Shown here: positions 51,980 through 61,783 of the stretch, piece after piece
Position numbering within the stretch: the stretch's first letter is position 1
Layout: each line of letters starts with the position of its first letter
Assembly (NCBI GenBank): GCA_017163975.1
Contig: JAFFSR010000362.1
Span: forward strand, 1,692,501-1,756,500
Reading direction: 5' to 3'
Length of the DNA: 64,000 bases
From: Anastatus disparis
Lineage: Eukaryota; Arthropoda; Insecta; Hymenoptera; Eupelmidae
Made by a program: the position numbers and the translations under genes
The notes under the pieces: model-generated
Databases searched by the model: none
Told to the model about the DNA's origin: nothing
The model's input: the letters and a program-made list of their open reading frames with translations, nothing else

Positions 51980-52318
51980 TGATAAATCACCTGATAAATC
52001 AAGTGATTTGTCACCTGATTTTTTTCAACAGGGCTATGATTCTTGTAATATTTTATATAAAATTTTTCTCAGTATATTTAACATAAATTCACTTTTTATT
52101 TAAATTTCTCATTAATATATTTTCAAAAATAAAAAAAAAATTTTATAACTTATAAAAATAAAAAGATATATTCTTTTGCATGTATAATATGATTTATGAT
52201 GTAATATTTAGTAAAAAAATATTTTATGAAAAATCTGCTAATAAATCAGCTAATATATCAGCTGATTTATCAGCTTGTTTATCAGCAGGTTTATCAGCTG
52301 CTTTTCTATAGCAGGGTA

Positions 52319-52469
52319 ACAAAAAAACGACCACTAGTTGAGCTTGGTAACCAAGAAATTCTGATTTTACTCATAAAAAACTACTAAAAAATGCAAAGTT
52401 ACCGAGGGGACCTAAACTTTATACTCATATGTTGTTAGCGACCGAACTATATGAATTTTTTCAACAGGG
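52319..52469. repeat. Dispersed repeat end, inverse partner of 16066-16200
   Basis: Matches 16066-16200 in complement and ends ATTTTTTCAACAGGG, a terminus of the CCCTGTTGAAAAAA type. Confidence 0.65.
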
Positions 52470-52851
52470 AACTGAAATCTTCTACGAATATTCCATGAAA
52501 ACTTCTTGAAATATTTCAAATCTTTCGTTTTAATATTCTGGAAATCTTCAAGGAATATGTCATGGACCATTTTATGAAAGATTTCTGAAATCTTTTTAGG
52601 AATACTTCATGAAAGATCTGAAACTATGAAACTTTTAGTAATATCTTCCAGGGATATTTCATGAAAGATTTGATGATTCTCAGTTCTTCCATTAAAATAT
52701 TCTTGAAATCTTCCAAGCACATTTTAATGTATGAAAAATCAAAGACACCAATGTTCCAGGAATGTTCTATGAAAAGTTCCTGCAATATTCCAAATAATTT
52801 GTGCCAATATTCCGGTAAGTTTCTGGAAATATTTCATGCTGTGTACGGGAA
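52470..52851. repeat. CATGAAA-word repeats
   Basis: TTCATGAAAGATTTCTGAAAT-like words, ending TTTCATGCTGTGTACGGGA, which resembles the right terminus at 15324. Probably a diverged, left-truncated relative of the 13239-15324 element. Confidence 0.5.
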
Positions 52852-53361
52852 TAATTTATCAACTATAAACAAATAATTTACTGATAAAACTAAATATTTT
52901 TTTGTAAATCAGTACTACTACTAAAAATAATTATTTTAAATATTTAAATTGAATGAATATATATTTACCTGACAAAGAAACATTTTGTTAGTAGGAATAA
53001 GTAATTTATTTAATTTATAATAATAATAGTGTAAAAACTTGTATTGCATTAAATACTCTTCAAATACATAAATTAATTAATTCTATTTACTATGCAACAA
53101 AAAATTATAACTTTTTAAAAGCAAAATTAGTTTACTCATGATTCATCAATTCTTTAAGAAAGTCTATTTTATAATCTAATATATTTATACTACTTATTAA
53201 ACAATTTTAGTTTTAAAACTATTAATTTATTCTGTACACAGGTATTTTAATAGATTTGGCAGAATATAATGATTATACTAAAGTACATTATACAGATATT
53301 GTATCTTTATTGACAAATAAATAATTATAATAACAGTGAAAAATTATTAAAAATTTTTAAT
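52852..53361. other. AT-rich DNA downstream of RPB4
   Basis: No ORF. Contains TTTATT words usable as minus-strand poly(A) signals for the RPB4 transcript (near 53310). Confidence 0.4.
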
Positions 53362-55633
53362 TTAATATTGAAGAGATCTTTTTGTTTGAATATCATCTAA
53401 TATTGTTCTTAATTCTTCATCTTCTAATCGACCTTCCAAACTTGGTATTAATGCTTTTGCTTCTTCTGGTGTTTCAGGACAAAGATTAGCAAGTGAGGCT
53501 AATTCAAATTTATGAAGTTTCTTCTGATTTAATAAACTGAAAAAAGTATAAATTATTATTTAGTTATGATATTATTTTTAAAATTAATATTAATAATGAA
53601 ATTTTAAAAAGTTACTTTCGAACAGCAGCAATAGTTTCTTTGTTCTTAAATTTTCTGAAACGATTTGTATAAGTCAAACTTTTCATAAAGACTTCAGAAA
53701 ATTCTTGTTCTTCTTCAGCTGATTCATTTTGAGCTTTGCGATGTTCTAAAAGCATATGTACTTCCGAAATGAGCAGAGTATCAGCATTTTCAAACTCTAA
53801 GTAAACACAAAATTAAATAATACTTCAAAAATTTCAGAAAATTATTGAGATAATTTTCAATTATTACAAATTATAATTTATATAAATTTATAAATATTTG
53901 AAAACAATATTTTTTGAACAATTACTTTCATGAAATTTTAAAATTAAATCTTAAAAAATAAAAGCTATTTATCACAGCATTAAACATTAACTGTAATGTA
54001 TTTTTTATATAATATTAATATATAATAATTGATAAAACTAAATAATTTTTAATTGATATTTATATATCCTTCTTGTGCAAGAAAATCATGAATTTTTTTT
54101 GTTTTATTAACATCAATTTTTAATAGCTGCCTTGCTTGAGCAAGTTTTACAAAACCATATTTTTTATTTTCATTAACAAGTAAAAGTTTGATATCTATGT
54201 AGGCATCAGGTAAAACTCTAATTATTGAACAAAGCTCTTTTTCAGTCCCAGATAACTTTTCATAACCTATCATTCCTGAATGTAATTCCAGAGGTGGAGC
54301 TGTTTTTCTTCGTGAAATATTTATAGGATTCGAAATATTTTCATTTAAAGCAATTTGATTAGTACTTTTCCAATTATAATCTAAACCAATAATGTATTGC
54401 TTTTTTTCTTTTTCATTTTCTTGTTTGAATTTCCAAAGTTCTTCAAACATTGGTATACTGTGGAAATGTTGAATCCCATTTTTTCTATAAGTAAAAAGTT
54501 GTCTTAAATAATTTTTTAAATTTCCGATTTGATGTAAACATTCCATAATAGAATCAAACTGAATCCCATCAACAAGTTGTGTAAAAGCTCGTAATCGTCC
54601 AGCAAGAGATTTGGTTATTGTTGTATCATATCTTTTTAAGCATGACATTGTTTTTCTAGAAGATATTAATCCATGATCTTTTATAATTTTTTTTCTTTTT
54701 GCACGTTCTTTTAATCTAGCGTTGTAAGCATTAACTAATGCAAGTTGAAGTTCTTGATTTAATTCAAAATATGAATCATTTGAAGAAAATTCTTTAAAAT
54801 TCAAATTTGAAATTAATAATTCAGCATGGTTATCAAAATTAATATCAAAATCTGATCTTGCAGCACTGTATCCAGCTAGAAGTTTATGATTAAGAGTTCT
54901 AGGAATAAATCTAGGAGGATCTTCTACACCTTCTAAATTAAAATTGTAAGAAATTGATTTTAAGCCAAAGTGACTCGATAAGGTTTCTTCGATCTTTGGT
55001 AATCCTATTAAAGACTGATTATCAATATAATGTTGTAAATAATGCCTTTTACAATCTTCAGAAGATTTTCCTGGCAACCTACGTGATACATCAATCCAAT
55101 TTCCAAAACCACAATCTTGTATTAATGCAAGAAGAATCATTTCTTCTTTTGCACTCCAACCAGAATCCTCAATTAATGAGAAATCATTTTTAACTATCAT
55201 ATAATCATGATAATTTCTATGATTATCTTGTTCTTGGCCTTTGGAAAAACATAAAGCGCACAGCATAACACAATCGCACATAGCACAATGAATATAAGGT
55301 TCGGATAAGAAACACTTACAGATAAAACAAGTTAAGTCTGAAGTAAAATTTCCTTCTCTCTCGACTGGCATCTCAAGCTTCTCATAATGCTTGTCACTTG
55401 ATGTCCAGTCTGAAAGTAAGAAAATAATTACTTAAGACACAAATATAATACCATTAATATTTTAATCTTTCTAAATATTCAACACTATTTGATGTTTAAG
55501 GTTAGATAACGGATACAAATTTTAAAGTATTAGCATGTAGTTTTGAATATCTATATATTATTGTATATATACCTTTTGGAAATTGCAAATCAGCGGTATC
55601 CTCTTCAATTGTATCTGAAATTAAATTTGCCAT
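53362..55633 (-). CDS. Rpb4: RNA polymerase II subunit RPB4 (exons 55573-55633, 53616-53796, 53362-53536)
   Basis: Host gene. Spliced length is 417 bases, 138 aa, close to the usual 139-142. The shared first exon encodes 20 residues ([20 protein letters not shown]). Exon 2 ([20 protein letters not shown]..., to the AVR segment) and exon 3 ([20 protein letters not shown] to KRSLQY) match RPB4 from animals nearly residue for residue. Splice sites are GT-AG and keep the frame: first exon donor at 55572, acceptor before 53796, donor GTAAC at 53615, acceptor before 53536. RPB4 pairs with RPB7 as the stalk of Pol II. The ADA2a exon lies inside its first intron. Confidence 0.93.
54049..55633 (-). 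CDS. Ada2a: Transcriptional adapter ADA2a (exons 55573-55633 and 54049-55409)
   Basis: Host gene; subunit of GCN5-containing histone acetyltransferase (ATAC-type) complexes. Spliced length 1422 bases, 473 aa, with a GT-AG intron (55410-55572) that keeps the frame with the exon shared with RPB4. Near the N-terminus is a ZZ zinc finger (CFICKCFL...[13 protein letters not shown]), then a SANT/Myb domain ([21 protein letters not shown]...HY), a central region with [14 protein letters not shown], and a C-terminal SWIRM domain ([16 protein letters not shown]...[10 protein letters not shown]). An internal ATG in exon 2 (55371) is not needed. Intact. Confidence 0.93.
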
Positions 55634-55820
55634 AACTGCAAATTTAAAAGAAAATTTTCAAAATATCACAATGTTAAATTTCGAATGTTACGATGCCTGA
55701 TATAAATAGTGCCCGAATTTATAGTTGGTGCTCAAACTCAAGCAGACAAAGACAGAAAAAGGTTTTGTCATGAGAGAAACAAAGACAGAATGAAGTTTGT
55801 GATTAAGTTTAAGCATCGAC
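55634..55820 (-). promoter_or_regulatory. Probable promoter region of RPB4/ADA2a
   Basis: Only ~190 bp separate the shared ATG (55633) from a MITE at 55821. No clear TATA box; GC-poor. The single promoter for both proteins must lie here or across the MITE. Confidence 0.4.
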
Positions 55821-56035
55821 TATAAATTCAGACCTAAGGCTGAGTCCAAACTTGTACCATGTGAAAGTGCCGTTGCAACTTAGTGCCTGTGACATGGACT
55901 TTTATAAGCTAGCTCTAATGGAGATTTGACAATTCCATTAGAGCTAGCCAATAAAAGTCCACGTCACAGGCACAAAGTCGCAAAGGCACTTTCACATGGT
56001 ACAAGTCTGGACTCAGCCTTAGGCTCGAATTTATA
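55821..56035. mobile_element. MITE with CCTAAGGCTGAGTCCA hairpin arms
   Basis: Inverted arms CCTAAGGCTGAGTCCAAACT and complement, with a short loop near 55925. Arms include ACCATGTGAAAGTGCC and GACTTTTAT.AGCTAGCTCTAATGG. Confidence 0.72.
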
Positions 56036-56074
56036 GACATGACTTAAGTATTGAGTATAAATTAGAACCAAAGA

Positions 56075-56286
56075 AGATAGACGCTTATAGAAGGATTCTT
56101 CTGGGTTAAATTTTACGTCCGAAAACCTGGGTAACACTTTAACATTATTTGTATATCTATACATATGAAAAATTTGATATATATAGATATAAAAATACAT
56201 GGGATCTGGTGGCGCCCTCAGTAGCTGGGTAATTCATTTTTGGCAGAAATTTCCCATTTAAGAGTACGCTTCTATAAGCGTCTATA
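56075..56286. mobile_element. MITE with AGATAGACGCTTATAGAAG ends, copy 1
   Basis: AGATAGACGCTTATAGAAG at the left and its near complement CTTCTATAAGCGTCTAT at the right. A second, right-truncated copy is at 56921-57080. Confidence 0.7.
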
Positions 56287-56373
56287 TTCGTTGTTAGAAC
56301 TTTAGTAACGTTACTTAAGTATCAGCTGTTATTTCAATTGAATGTTACATCTTTACCGATGAGTACCAAAGTA

Positions 56374-56523
56374 CTCGACGGTAACATATTCAATGATAAT
56401 TCTTTTTTCCACATATAAAAATTAACCAATAAAAATGAACGAACTAACGGAATCATCAAGTAATATCACGTTATTTTAAAATCACAAAAAAAGAACTATC
56501 ATAGAATATGTTTCCGTTGACTG
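56374..56523. mobile_element. Tc1/mariner-like MITE, copy 2
   Basis: Termini match copy 1 at 45560-45707 (CAGTCAACGGAAACATATTC in complement at the right end). Non-coding. Confidence 0.6.
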
Positions 56524-56582
56524 TTATTAATTATTTGGAAAAATTATTACAGTCAGTCATGAAACATAAAATCACACGGATA

Positions 56583-56650
56583 AGATGGATTCACTGTCCT
56601 TGTTTAATTGAGTTTTTTGTTATTTACTCAAGTATTAAGGCTGTGTTTAT
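56583..56650. repeat. Fragment of the TTAA foldback family
   Basis: About 60 bp similar to the left end of 9902-10284, including GTTATTTACTCAAGTATTAA. Confidence 0.6.
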
Positions 56651-56920
56651 AACCGCCCCCCGTCAAGCCGAAAAATATAGGAAAATGAAAAAAAAATACA
56701 TTTCGATAAAACTCAATCAGCACAATCTCTTCCCATGATTTATTTCATTAGCACACCATTAAATGTAAGAAAAAAATTATTAAAAGAATCATAAAATTGT
56801 TAATATTTTAAAAGCTGTAAATTCGTTATTATGAACTTTTCGAAAGTCTAAGTATCATGACAAAATTGCACAAATACTAATTTAATTTGCACAATATTCA
56901 GTTATGACTAATATCAACGA
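56651..56920. other. AT-rich non-coding DNA
   Basis: No gene or repeat that I can support. Confidence 0.35.
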
Positions 56921-57080
56921 AGATAGACGCTTATAGAAGCGTACTTCTGGGTTAACTTTGAGGGCCAAGCTTTTGGAGGACACTTTAACATTACGTATAT
57001 ATCTATATATATGAAAACATCGGTATATATAGATATAGGAATACATGGCATTTTAGTAGCGCCACCACGCGGCTGGAGGA
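56921..57080. mobile_element. AGATAGACGC MITE, copy 2, truncated on the right
   Basis: Matches 56075 onward and breaks off where the CATGAAAGG element begins. Confidence 0.6.
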
Positions 57081-57085
57081 CATAA

Positions 57086-58304
57086 GCTTTATGAATCCTT
57101 ACTGAAAGGACTTTGAAAAGACTACTTGAAAGGAAACAAGAAACAACTCTGAAATCTTCCAACGATTAAATTCAGAAAATAATTTAGAAAAATTTTTGGG
57201 ATGATCTAAGGTATTCTTTCACCAAATCATTTTAAGATTCTTTCAAAAAGCATTCATGTAATAATTCATGCAATGTTTTGGTAATGTCGCACGAAATCTT
57301 ACATGAAATAATTTTGAAATATTTCATTATATAACTTATGATGAGAATAAAAGTTATTACATAAATCCTTACTGAAAGGACTTTGAAAAGACTTCTTGAA
57401 AGGAAACAAGAAAGAACTCAGAACTCTTTCGAAGGTTTCAGTCGTAAAATAATTCAGAAAGATTTTCGGAATGATCTAAGGTATTCTTTCACCGAATCAT
57501 TTCGAAATTCTTTCAAAAAGCATTCATGTAATAATTCATGCAATATTTTGGTAAAGTCTTAAGAAATCATACATGAAATAATTTTTAAATCTTTTTGAAA
57601 TAACTCATGAAAGAACTTATCATGACGAGAATAAAAGTTATTACATGAATCCTTACTGAATGGACTTTGAAAGGACTTTTTAAAAGAAAACGTGAAATAT
57701 AACAGAATCATTTAGAAATATTTTCGGGATTAGTTTATAATTCATCCGCTTGATGGCAGTATCTCTTACTCTCGCAAGCGGTAAGAGTGCTTCCCGTTTC
57801 GTATATAAGGAAAATAAGAATCTAAAATGGAAACTATAAATTGTTATGCGTGCGATGTCTGTGTTATGATAACTTCGATTTTAACCGCTGTGAAACTATT
57901 CGTAACCCTATAAATAATTATATCATCATATATCCGTTATGTGTATGTGTGTGTGTGTGCGTGTGCGTGTGCGTGTGTGTGTATTAATTCTAAATTGATT
58001 CTTAAATAATACAGGAAAGAATAAAGTTTCTACAACTTTACACGTCTCTCAACTAAAAATATATGAAAAGATTAATGCATTATTACTAAAAGAATTCATG
58101 GATCCTTACAGAATTCTTTCATTGAAAGGATTTTGAAATGTCTTGTGAATTCTTTATGAAATATTTTTTTGTATTATTTTTAAAAGAATAATACCTCGGA
58201 CATAGAATTATTTCAGAATCCTTTTAGTGATATATTTCTGAAAGATTGTAGTCCTTTCATGAATCCTTTCAGAATCCTTTCAAAGTCCTTTCATGCTGTA
58301 TGGG
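57086..58304. mobile_element. CATGAAAGG-family element, left-truncated copy
   Basis: Same orientation and order as 13239-15324, starting inside a ~281-bp unit (markers at about 57090, 57367 and 57652) and ending CTTTCATGCTGTATGGG. The GT microsatellite (57935-57982) is in the matching position. Confidence 0.75.
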
Positions 58305-58502
58305 TTCCCATAACAAAACTCATAATTTTCTAGCGGCGACAAGGTGATATCGTTGTTACAACAGTCATGCTATGGCTTTTGAAAGTTTATAAAACACATA
58401 GTTACAAAATGAAAAGTACCAGTTGAAAATTATTTATAGTAAAAAAAATGAATAGCTATATAAAACATGGTAATTTATATATTTATATAATATAATAACA
58501 GA

Positions 58503-58577
<75 letters not shown>

Positions 58578-59042
58578 AAGCTTTCCCTATCCTTTGTACA
58601 ATTTTAAATAATTAATTTGAGTACTATATTAAAATTTAATAAATATTTATTAATTCTTTATTATTCTTTAGAAGAGAGTCGTTTTTAAACTAGAGCGCCA
58701 TGCCTAGTTTATGCGGACTCTTTTAAATTTTGTTAATTAATTTGTTAGTAATTATTTTGATATTAAATGAAGAGCCCGTTGTTGTTAAAGACCAAATGCT
58801 TTAACATTCGGGGCTCAACAAAGAATTAGCGGGAAAGGAATGTCGCTTGGATAAGCTCTTTATTTAGCCAAGATACAAAATTCTTTTACAAAGCAATCTT
58901 AACATGTGTAAGGTCTACCTTGCTTAAGACAATGTGTTGGCCTATCGCCTATTATTGTTTTGAGCAAGGTGACGAGAGTCACGAGCTCTTCGCACTGCTT
59001 GCATCAACTCTCTTCGGTCTTTCTCCCACTCTTCTCACTTAC
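58305..59042. other. Non-coding DNA with TA microsatellite, possible LTR remains
   Basis: TA microsatellite at 58508-58575. From about 58760 the DNA is more complex and could be LTR sequence of the gypsy element to the right, but I cannot find paired LTR ends. Confidence 0.3.
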
Positions 59043-59704
59043 TAGGAGAGTATCAGACCTCCGGATCACGGATTTCCCTCAAACTTTGGGATAAGTTTTC
59101 AGATGTCAAAATATGAAAGGAAACAAAATTTTAGACCCTAACGCTCAATATTTCCCTAGTTACAGGCAATTAAAGAAAATCACTAAAAAAGTTACTAGAT
59201 TTTCAAACGCATATAGTTCCTTAGCATTGATAGCTAGGAGCTTGAAACTTTTTTTAAATGAAAGCTGAGCTCAAATCCTTTCGAAATAGTACTTATAGCA
59301 TGTCAAAATATTATTTTTTCCCAAAATTATAGCGTAATAAACATTAGACCCATTTTCAGCTTTTGTTATTAATTAATGTTTTAAAAAGAAAAATCAGGTT
59401 CAATGTTTATCACGCTATAACTTTGGGAAAAAATAATATTTTGACATGCTATAAGTACTATTTCGAAAGGATTTGAGCTCAGCTTTCATTTAAAAAAAGT
59501 TTCAAGCTGCTAGCTATCAATGCTAAGGAACTATATGCGTTTGAAAATCTAGTAACTTTTTTAGTGATTTTCTTTAATTGCCTGTAACTAGGAAAATATT
59601 GAGCGTTGGGGTCTAAAATTTTGTTTCCTTTCATATTTTGACATCTAAACACTTATCCCAACGTTTAAGCAAAATCCGTGATCCGGAGGTCTGATACTCT
59701 CCTA
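59043..59704. mobile_element. 660-bp foldback palindrome
   Basis: Ends TAGGAGAGTATCAGACCTCC and GGAGGTCTGATACTCTCCTA. Arms of ~310 bp are nearly identical; the loop is around 59355-59400. Confidence 0.78.
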
Positions 59705-60939
59705 GTTAGTAGAAGAGAGGGAGAGCCGCCGTGTACTCTTAGCGGTACTTATACATGCAAGCGCGTGTACGTATATACGCGCGCTTGCATGTTCAACCAC
59801 TTTTGTCTTTTTGGGTGTTTGCGCGCGCATCTTCTAGTATCGTACGGTTTCAGGGCCGTACATACTCTGGCGCTCACATCGCCTCTCAAATTAAAATAGA
59901 TTTTGCATATTAATTCGATTAATCAACGAGAAAAATCGATTTTATTTTTCTAAACGCGACCATTAGAAAGATGCGCGCACAAACACCAAAACGTACTTAA
60001 GTGCTACCCCGGTGTGTAGGGATGCCCCCCAAAATAAAATGCGATTTTTATATAACATAAATAACCAAATATATTCTTCTTTTGTAACTACAATTTGAAT
60101 AAAAAAAACACATTTTTTCTTTATTGTTTTTAAACTAAAACAAAACTAACTTTTCTTCAAACAAATCGAACTTTTATTTTTAACTAAACTTTTATTCTTT
60201 TTTTTTCTTATAAATTATAATGTTATCTTAAAAAATGATACTTTCATTAAATTAACGTTTTTTATTTTTTACTATTAATTAACAAAAATACTTTTCTTTT
60301 TTTTATCAAGTTAACTGAAAAATTTATTTTTTATTTTTGTAATTAAATTGAGCAAAAAATACTTTTCTTTTATTTAATTTTTTTTTTCTTACTCTTAACT
60401 GAACTTAAATTTTTCTTTTTATTTAAACAAACTTATATTTTAACAATCTCTTTTATTTAAAACTAACTTTTAAAAAAATGTTTATTTTAATTGTTTTAAT
60501 TCTAAGTGTTATTTTCTCTTTTCACAAACTAAAACTAAACCTTTTTTCTTTTTTTTTTTTAACTTAAAATTAACTTAAAAACATATTTTTATTTTCTTTG
60601 TCCACCAAATTAAACTTACACTTTTTTCTTTTTTATTAAATTAGCTAAAAAACACTTTTTTATATACAACAAAAAAAAAAAAAATATTAATTTTCTTATT
60701 AATTAACGCGAACATAATATATTTACATTGAACTAAAAAAGATTTATTTATTTTCTGTTTTTTCTTTTCTTCCTTTCACTATTTTCTTCATTCTTCTCTT
60801 CCTTATCCTCTAACCACTTTTCAATGTCTTCTTCGCTGTCATCTAAATCATCTCTATTTGTCGCTATCCCTTTCTGTTCTCGCTTCCATTCTCTTAATTT
60901 CCATCCCGCGTAATATATATTATTTTTTTTTTTTTTGTT
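59705..60939. other. Non-coding, homopolymer-rich DNA
   Basis: 59705-60050 has GC-richer DNA with ACGCGCGCTTGCATG-type words. On the minus strand GGGGGGCAT (about 60024-60032) could be a polypurine tract. 60060-60900 is nearly all A and T runs. No gene. Confidence 0.35.
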
Positions 60940-61317
60940 TCATTCTGATCTAAATATGTTTATTAATACTTCCTCTTCTTCTTTTCTATTTTTTATTTTT
61001 CTTTTTCTTCTTTCTTCTTTTATCTTGCTTTCCAAATTTCCAGGTGTTGGTGTATTTGTGGTTTTATCCACACTAAAATTTATTGTATGATAGTAGTACC
61101 CTGGGTCGGCGAAATCCATAGTGTTCGGTTGTACAAATTTGGAGGTGCTGGGACGAATAATGTTGCCCTCGTTTCCACTGATCATCTGTGGGTCGTTGTC
61201 AATTTCGCAGTCTATAACTTTGTCTTTAATTTTCTGTTCAGATACAGACAATATCACATGGCGTTGATTGAAATAGCGCATAGTCTGCGCGCTATTTTCC
61301 CTCAATCTTGTGGCCAT
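60940..61317 (-). CDS. Unidentified 125-aa ORF downstream of gypsy pol
   Basis: 125 codons on the minus strand: a mixed N-terminal ~90 residues and a Lys/Arg/Glu-rich C-terminus. No domain. It lies 0.47 kb beyond the integrase end on the same strand and could be a third ORF or a remnant of the gypsy element. It may also be spurious, as the region is low complexity. Confidence 0.3.
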   Translation of the reverse strand: MATRLRENSAQTMRYFNQRHVILSVSEQKIKDKVIDCEIDNDPQMISGNEGNIIRPSTSKFVQPNTMDFADPGYYYHTINFSVDKTTNTPTPGNLESKIKEERRKRKIKNRKEEEEVLINIFRSE

Positions 61318-61783
61318 ATTTTCAATAAAAAGAGACGAGAAAAATTTTTCCTTTTACAGTAGTGAAACAAATAGCTTAGCTTTTTGTATTTGGCGATGCA
61401 GCTTATTTGACCATGCAACCAATAATGAGCTGCTTCGTCAAGTCTTTTCTAAAAAGAATTTTTTTATTTTTTAAGTGTATGTATATGTGCTTATATTTGT
61501 TACACTTAATTCTGTACATTTTTTGGTCTTTTGCTTTGACCTTTTTTGTACTTCAAGTGTACGCACGCATAGATACTTGTATACGTTACTAGCATGTGTC
61601 TTGTATACTATGTGCATTTTTTCTATGTTTTTTGCATTCCTTTGCTTTTAATATTTTTTCTTGATTTTAAAATAATTTCTTAGCTAAAATACTTTTAGAA
61701 CTCTTTTAAATGTTCTATATGGGACTTTTCACGTTTATGTTTTTTATAATTGCAATTAATTAGATTTATTATTTTTAGTTAAT
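61318..61783. other. Non-coding DNA downstream of gypsy pol
   Basis: AT-rich, no support for a gene. Confidence 0.35.

Larger units (their letters stand above)
47908..52033. mobile_element. ATCAGGTGAT-family nested foldback
   Basis: Ends CCCTGGTGAAAAAAATCAGG and CCTGATTTTTTTCAACAGGG with CT on both flanks; subterminal words are ATCAGGTGATTTATCA. Its interior holds elements 47963-51713 and 51717-51979. Confidence 0.72.
46876..52316. mobile_element. Outermost nested foldback (GCTGATAAATCAGC family)
   Basis: 5.4 kb with ends CCCTGCTATGAAAAAGC and GCTTTTCTATAGCAGGG and TA on both flanks (46874-46875, 52317-52318). Subterminal DNA on both sides is made of CAGCTGATATATCAGCTG words (46890-47035 and 52225-52305). 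Contains the elements at 47070-47629 and 47908-52033. Confidence 0.75.

Noticed and set aside
52661..52876. 71-codon ORF
   Set aside because: Made of CATGAAA-word repeats; no protein-like features.
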